In this document: one piece after another, positions 7,856-10,149 of the stretch
How the letters are laid out: the number at the start of each line of letters is the position of its first letter
How positions within the stretch are numbered: the stretch's first letter is position 1
DNA from: Nitrospirota bacterium
Lineage (GTDB): Bacteria; Nitrospirota; Nitrospiria; Nitrospirales; Nitrospiraceae
Direction: 5' to 3'
Assembly (NCBI GenBank): GCA_016222925.1
Contig: JACRQB010000057.1
Coordinates: forward strand, 1 to 10,149
DNA length: 10,149 nucleotides
The notes under the pieces: generated by a model
Seen by the model: only the letters and a program-made list of their open reading frames with translations
Told to the model about the DNA's origin: nothing
Databases searched by the model: none
Translations under genes and position numbers: made by a program

Positions 7856-9262
7856 TCAAAACTGAAAATAGATGAAGGAATTGGAGGTGCCACCGTGAAG
7901 CACCGTCAGGTAAAACAACAGACCGTACGCCACACCCTTCAACGGCAGAGAAATCCCCTTCAACACCAATAAGTCCCGCCGCCAGGCTTGAATCATTTGC
8001 ACGGCGAAAAGAATCGATACATAGCCCAATAGCATTCCGAGGCGCGAGAGCGCGAGCGCGTCGGGTCTCGCGCTGTCCAATATTGTCATGAGCAGGCCGC
8101 CCGCTTGCTGAAGAGACTCGGCGCGAAACAGCAGCCAGCCAAGACAGGTCGCATGAAACATCAAAACCACGTTCATCCAATGCACATACCACGGGCTTGT
8201 CACTGGTTCCCGACGGGGAGGGACTAGCAAGCGGTGCGCGATCAAGATACTTCCGTGATACATACCCCACACAATGAAGGTCCATGCGGCACCATGCCAC
8301 AGCCCGACCAGGACCATGGTTGCCATGAGATTCCGATTCGTGGCCCAGGCTCCATGACGGTTCCCCCCAAGCGAAATGTATACATAGTCTCGCAGCCAGG
8401 TAGAAAGAGATATGTGCCATCGCCGCCAGAAGTCGGATGGATTGGCGGCAAAATATGGCAAATTGAAATTCACCATGACATCGAATCCCAGCAGTTTCGC
8501 AATGCCTCTGGCCACATCCGAATATCCTGAGAAATCGCAATAGATCTGAAAGGCATAGGCATAGACGGCAATCAGCGCCTCCCCGCCCGTTCCGTCCCAT
8601 CCTTCGGCGAACACAGGATTGACGAGCCCTGCCAGATTGTCGGCGATAAACACCTTCTTGAAGAGGCCCCAGGCCACAAGCCAGATGCCCTCTTCCACAT
8701 GCAGGGATGTCACCACCCGAGCCCGCATGAATTGCGGCAAGAGATTGCTCGAGCGCTCAATCGGCCCCGACAAGAGAAGAGGAAAGAACGAAACAAACAA
8801 GGCGAAATCGAAAAAGCCGACTCCTGACAAACTCTTGCCGTGGTACGCATCGAGAACAAAGGTCATCCGTTGAAAGGTGTAAAATGAAATCCCGACGGGC
8901 AGGATAACCCCGGCGAACAGCGGTGACGCCTCGACGCCCAAGTGATGCAATGTACCCAACACATTTGCCTGAAAAAACTCAAAGTACTTCAGGATGAACA
9001 ACACACCGAGATTGTTCAGAAGACTAATGCCAAGCCACGTGCTCCGCTGTCCCTGATGCTGCTGCATGCGGCCGGTAGCTACATAATCCACCACGGTGGT
9101 CAGCGCCATCAGACAAGGAAATCGCCAGTCCCAGAACCCATAAAATAGAAAACTGGCAACCAGCAACAGCCGGTTTTGCATGACATAGCGGACCCCTAGC
9201 GCCCGGTACGCGCCGTAGAGGACAAGAAAGAAAAGGAAGAACGCTGAGCTATTGAATACCAC
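7856..9262 (-). CDS. MBOAT family O-acyltransferase, AlgI/DltB type
   Basis: A 468-residue polytopic membrane protein with many hydrophobic helices. The MBOAT core is clear: LPVGISFYTFQRMTFVLDAY, SGPIERSSNLLPQF, FQIYCDFSGYSDVARG, then FWRRWHISLSTWLRDYVYI (residues 278-296; His283) and LVGLWHGAAWTF with the presumed catalytic His323. It ends in FIYFQF, a frequent AlgI-family ending. Such proteins carry an activated acyl group across the inner membrane to an extracytoplasmic partner that esterifies a polysaccharide. The start is placed at a GTG at 9262, giving VVFNSSAFFLFF, the usual AlgI-type N-terminus, with GGGGGA 9 nt upstream; a TTG at 9313 would add 17 atypical residues. The SGNH gene follows after one base. 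Whether the donor is acetyl-CoA or the ACP-bound unit made further down the operon is open. Confidence 0.95.
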   Translation of the reverse strand: MVFNSSAFFLFFLVLYGAYRALGVRYVMQNRLLLVASFLFYGFWDWRFPCLMALTTVVDYVATGRMQQHQGQRSTWLGISLLNNLGVLFILKYFEFFQANVLGTLHHLGVEASPLFAGVILPVGISFYTFQRMTFVLDAYHGKSLSGVGFFDFALFVSFFPLLLSGPIERSSNLLPQFMRARVVTSLHVEEGIWLVAWGLFKKVFIADNLAGLVNPVFAEGWDGTGGEALIAVYAYAFQIYCDFSGYSDVARGIAKLLGFDVMVNFNLPYFAANPSDFWRRWHISLSTWLRDYVYISLGGNRHGAWATNRNLMATMVLVGLWHGAAWTFIVWGMYHGSILIAHRLLVPPRREPVTSPWYVHWMNVVLMFHATCLGWLLFRAESLQQAGGLLMTILDSARPDALALSRLGMLLGYVSILFAVQMIQAWRRDLLVLKGISLPLKGVAYGLLFYLTVLHGGTSNSFIYFQF

Positions 9263-9271
9263 TGCGTGCAA

Positions 9272-9277
9272 TCCCCC
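9272..9277 (-). promoter_or_regulatory. Ribosome binding site deciding the GTG start of the MBOAT gene
   Basis: GGGGGA on the minus strand sits 9 nt ahead of GTG 9262 and well after the alternative TTG at 9313, so it favours the shorter protein. Confidence 0.55.
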
Positions 9278-9285
9278 GTTCTGAC

Positions 9286-9313
9286 AATTTATCGGATTAG
9301 GAAGGTTCTGCAA
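9286..9313 (-). promoter_or_regulatory. Possible weak internal sigma-70-like promoter
   Basis: In the 62-nt gap before the MBOAT gene the minus strand reads TTGCAG (9313-9308), a 16-nt spacer, then TAAATT (9291-9286). Both hexamers deviate from TTGACA/TATAAT and such matches arise by chance, so this is only a candidate for internal transcription of the acylation genes. Confidence 0.15.
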
Positions 9314-9324
9314 GAAACTGGCGA

Positions 9325-10149
9325 TTACTGTCTTCGGCTCGCCTTAAGCTGGCGGAGGAAACCGTCACATGCCTGGCCAATCACGGTATAGCACTGATCA
9401 AACTGCTCCCTGGTCGCGCCATATGGATCTCGAATCTGAGTAACCGGGCGGGGAGCAAAATGGCCGAGGAGAAAGGTCTTTTCGCATGCCTCGGGAAACT
9501 TCCTGAACAGCATCGTGTTATGCACCAGCTCCATAACCAGGATCAGATCGGAGCGTTCAACCAGTTCCTTCGAGATGACCGTCGTACGATGCGTGCTTAA
9601 ATCGAGGTCATGTTGGGATGATGTGACAATGGCCAATGGATAGGCCGGCTCGTGAGCAGTGGTATCCAGGCCGGCCGATAAGACTTGAAGTGGCAGACCC
9701 TGCGCGTTGGCATGCTGTGCAAGATACCTTTCCGCAAATGGGCTTCGGCAGATATTCCCCTTGCATAGCACAAGCACCGTTTGAATCCTGCCGGACAATC
9801 TCCGGTTCATTCTCCTGCGATGAAGTCCCAATCCAAGACCGAGCTTCCACACTGCATTTGCTGTGGCATACCGTATCGCCACCAATCGCCGAGCAAGAGC
9901 AGGGCCGATACTCGCCGACAACGATTGCAGATAAGCTTTTATTTCATCGAGCCCAGGCCCAAGATCCCCGAGCCTTAAGACCTCTGGTTTTGTCCTTAGG
10001 TCAAAAACATTAAGAAAGCTGACGATAGTTGCCAGGCGGGACGGACTCCCAGGCGGGAGGCTGAGTTCGCTTTCCGACTTCCGAAGACGGAGCAGCAAAT
10101 GATCCATGTCACCGAGCCACCAGCGCGACCGCACGCCGACTCGATAGGG
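9325..10149 (-). CDS. Low-molecular-weight protein tyrosine phosphatase domain fused to an upstream (ATP-grasp-like) region, N-terminus cut by window
   Basis: The frame is open to the window edge (274 residues visible), so the GTG at 10134 need not be the start. Counting from that GTG, residues 118-265 are a complete LMW-PTP domain: VLVLCKGNICRSPFAE holds the CX5R phosphate loop (Cys124, Arg130), LSAGLDT follows, and IRDPYG supplies the general acid Asp236. LMW-PTPs of this type (Wzb/Etp) dephosphorylate tyrosine kinases or sugar-pathway enzymes controlling polysaccharide export; no such kinase is in the window. The preceding 120 or so residues (YRVGVRSRWWLGDMDHLLLRL, LPPGSPSRLATIVSFL) are not part of a PTP and resemble, from memory, the C-terminal end of ATP-grasp (carbamoyl-phosphate-synthase-like) enzymes found in glycan loci. 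The PTP call is secure; the ATP-grasp call is tentative. The stop lies 62 nt before the MBOAT start. Confidence 0.88.
   Translation of the reverse strand, partial: PYRVGVRSRWWLGDMDHLLLRLRKSESELSLPPGSPSRLATIVSFLNVFDLRTKPEVLRLGDLGPGLDEIKAYLQSLSASIGPALARRLVAIRYATANAVWKLGLGLGLHRRRMNRRLSGRIQTVLVLCKGNICRSPFAERYLAQHANAQGLPLQVLSAGLDTTAHEPAYPLAIVTSSQHDLDLSTHRTTVISKELVERSDLILVMELVHNTMLFRKFPEACEKTFLLGHFAPRPVTQIRDPYGATREQFDQCYTVIGQACDGFLRQLKASRRQ

Noticed and set aside
1..10149. Exosortase / PEP-CTERM type locus
   Set aside because: The gene style recalls such loci, but no exosortase, PEP-CTERM protein, chain-length protein or tyrosine kinase is present in this window.
1..10149. CRISPR arrays, tRNA or rRNA genes, insertion sequences
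   Set aside because: Nothing repeated at regular spacing, no RNA gene signatures and no transposase motifs were seen; nearly all the sequence is coding.

Overview
The window holds part of one long gene cluster for making and decorating a cell-surface or exported polysaccharide. All nine genes lie on the minus strand, so transcription runs from high to low coordinates. The gaps are short (1 to about 73 nt) and one pair overlaps, which fits a single operon whose main promoter lies beyond position 10149. The genes at both edges are cut by the window. The GC content looks moderately high (mid-50s %, judged by eye). The gene content is that of a Gram-negative environmental bacterium. The style of the cluster recalls Nitrospira-type exopolysaccharide loci, but that is an impression only, since the window has no taxonomic marker gene.

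Layout in transcription order: (1) 10149-9325, the C-terminal part of a protein ending in a low-molecular-weight protein tyrosine phosphatase domain, preceded by what looks like the end of an ATP-grasp-type enzyme; (2) 9262-7856, an AlgI/DltB-type MBOAT membrane O-acyltransferase; (3) 7854-6751, a membrane-anchored SGNH-fold acyl hydrolase/transferase; (4) 6677-5592, an acyltransferase-3 family membrane protein; (5) 5564-4455, a GT4 glycosyltransferase; (6) 4451-3528, a divergent NodB-like polysaccharide deacetylase; (7) 3484-1214, a large FkbH-like protein (helical repeats, SGNH-like region, HAD domain, GNAT-like domain); (8) 1224-997, a free-standing acyl carrier protein; (9) 957-1 and beyond, a GNAT-like acyltransferase.

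The most interesting reading is that FkbH, ACP, MBOAT and SGNH protein form a carrier-protein-fed acylation pathway resembling DltA-DltC-DltB-DltD. FkbH homologues load a glycerate-derived C3 unit from 1,3-bisphosphoglycerate onto an ACP. In Dlt, an MBOAT takes an acyl group from a carrier protein in the cytoplasm and an SGNH protein (DltD) helps place it on an extracellular polymer. The same logic here would give a glyceryl (or related hydroxyacyl) ester on an exopolysaccharide. The glycosyltransferase, deacetylase and second acyltransferase would build and further modify the same glycan. The gene content is seen directly; the pathway is inference.

No RNA genes, CRISPR arrays, insertion sequences or clear terminators were found. 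No intergenic stretch exceeds about 75 nt, so there are no unexplained gaps.
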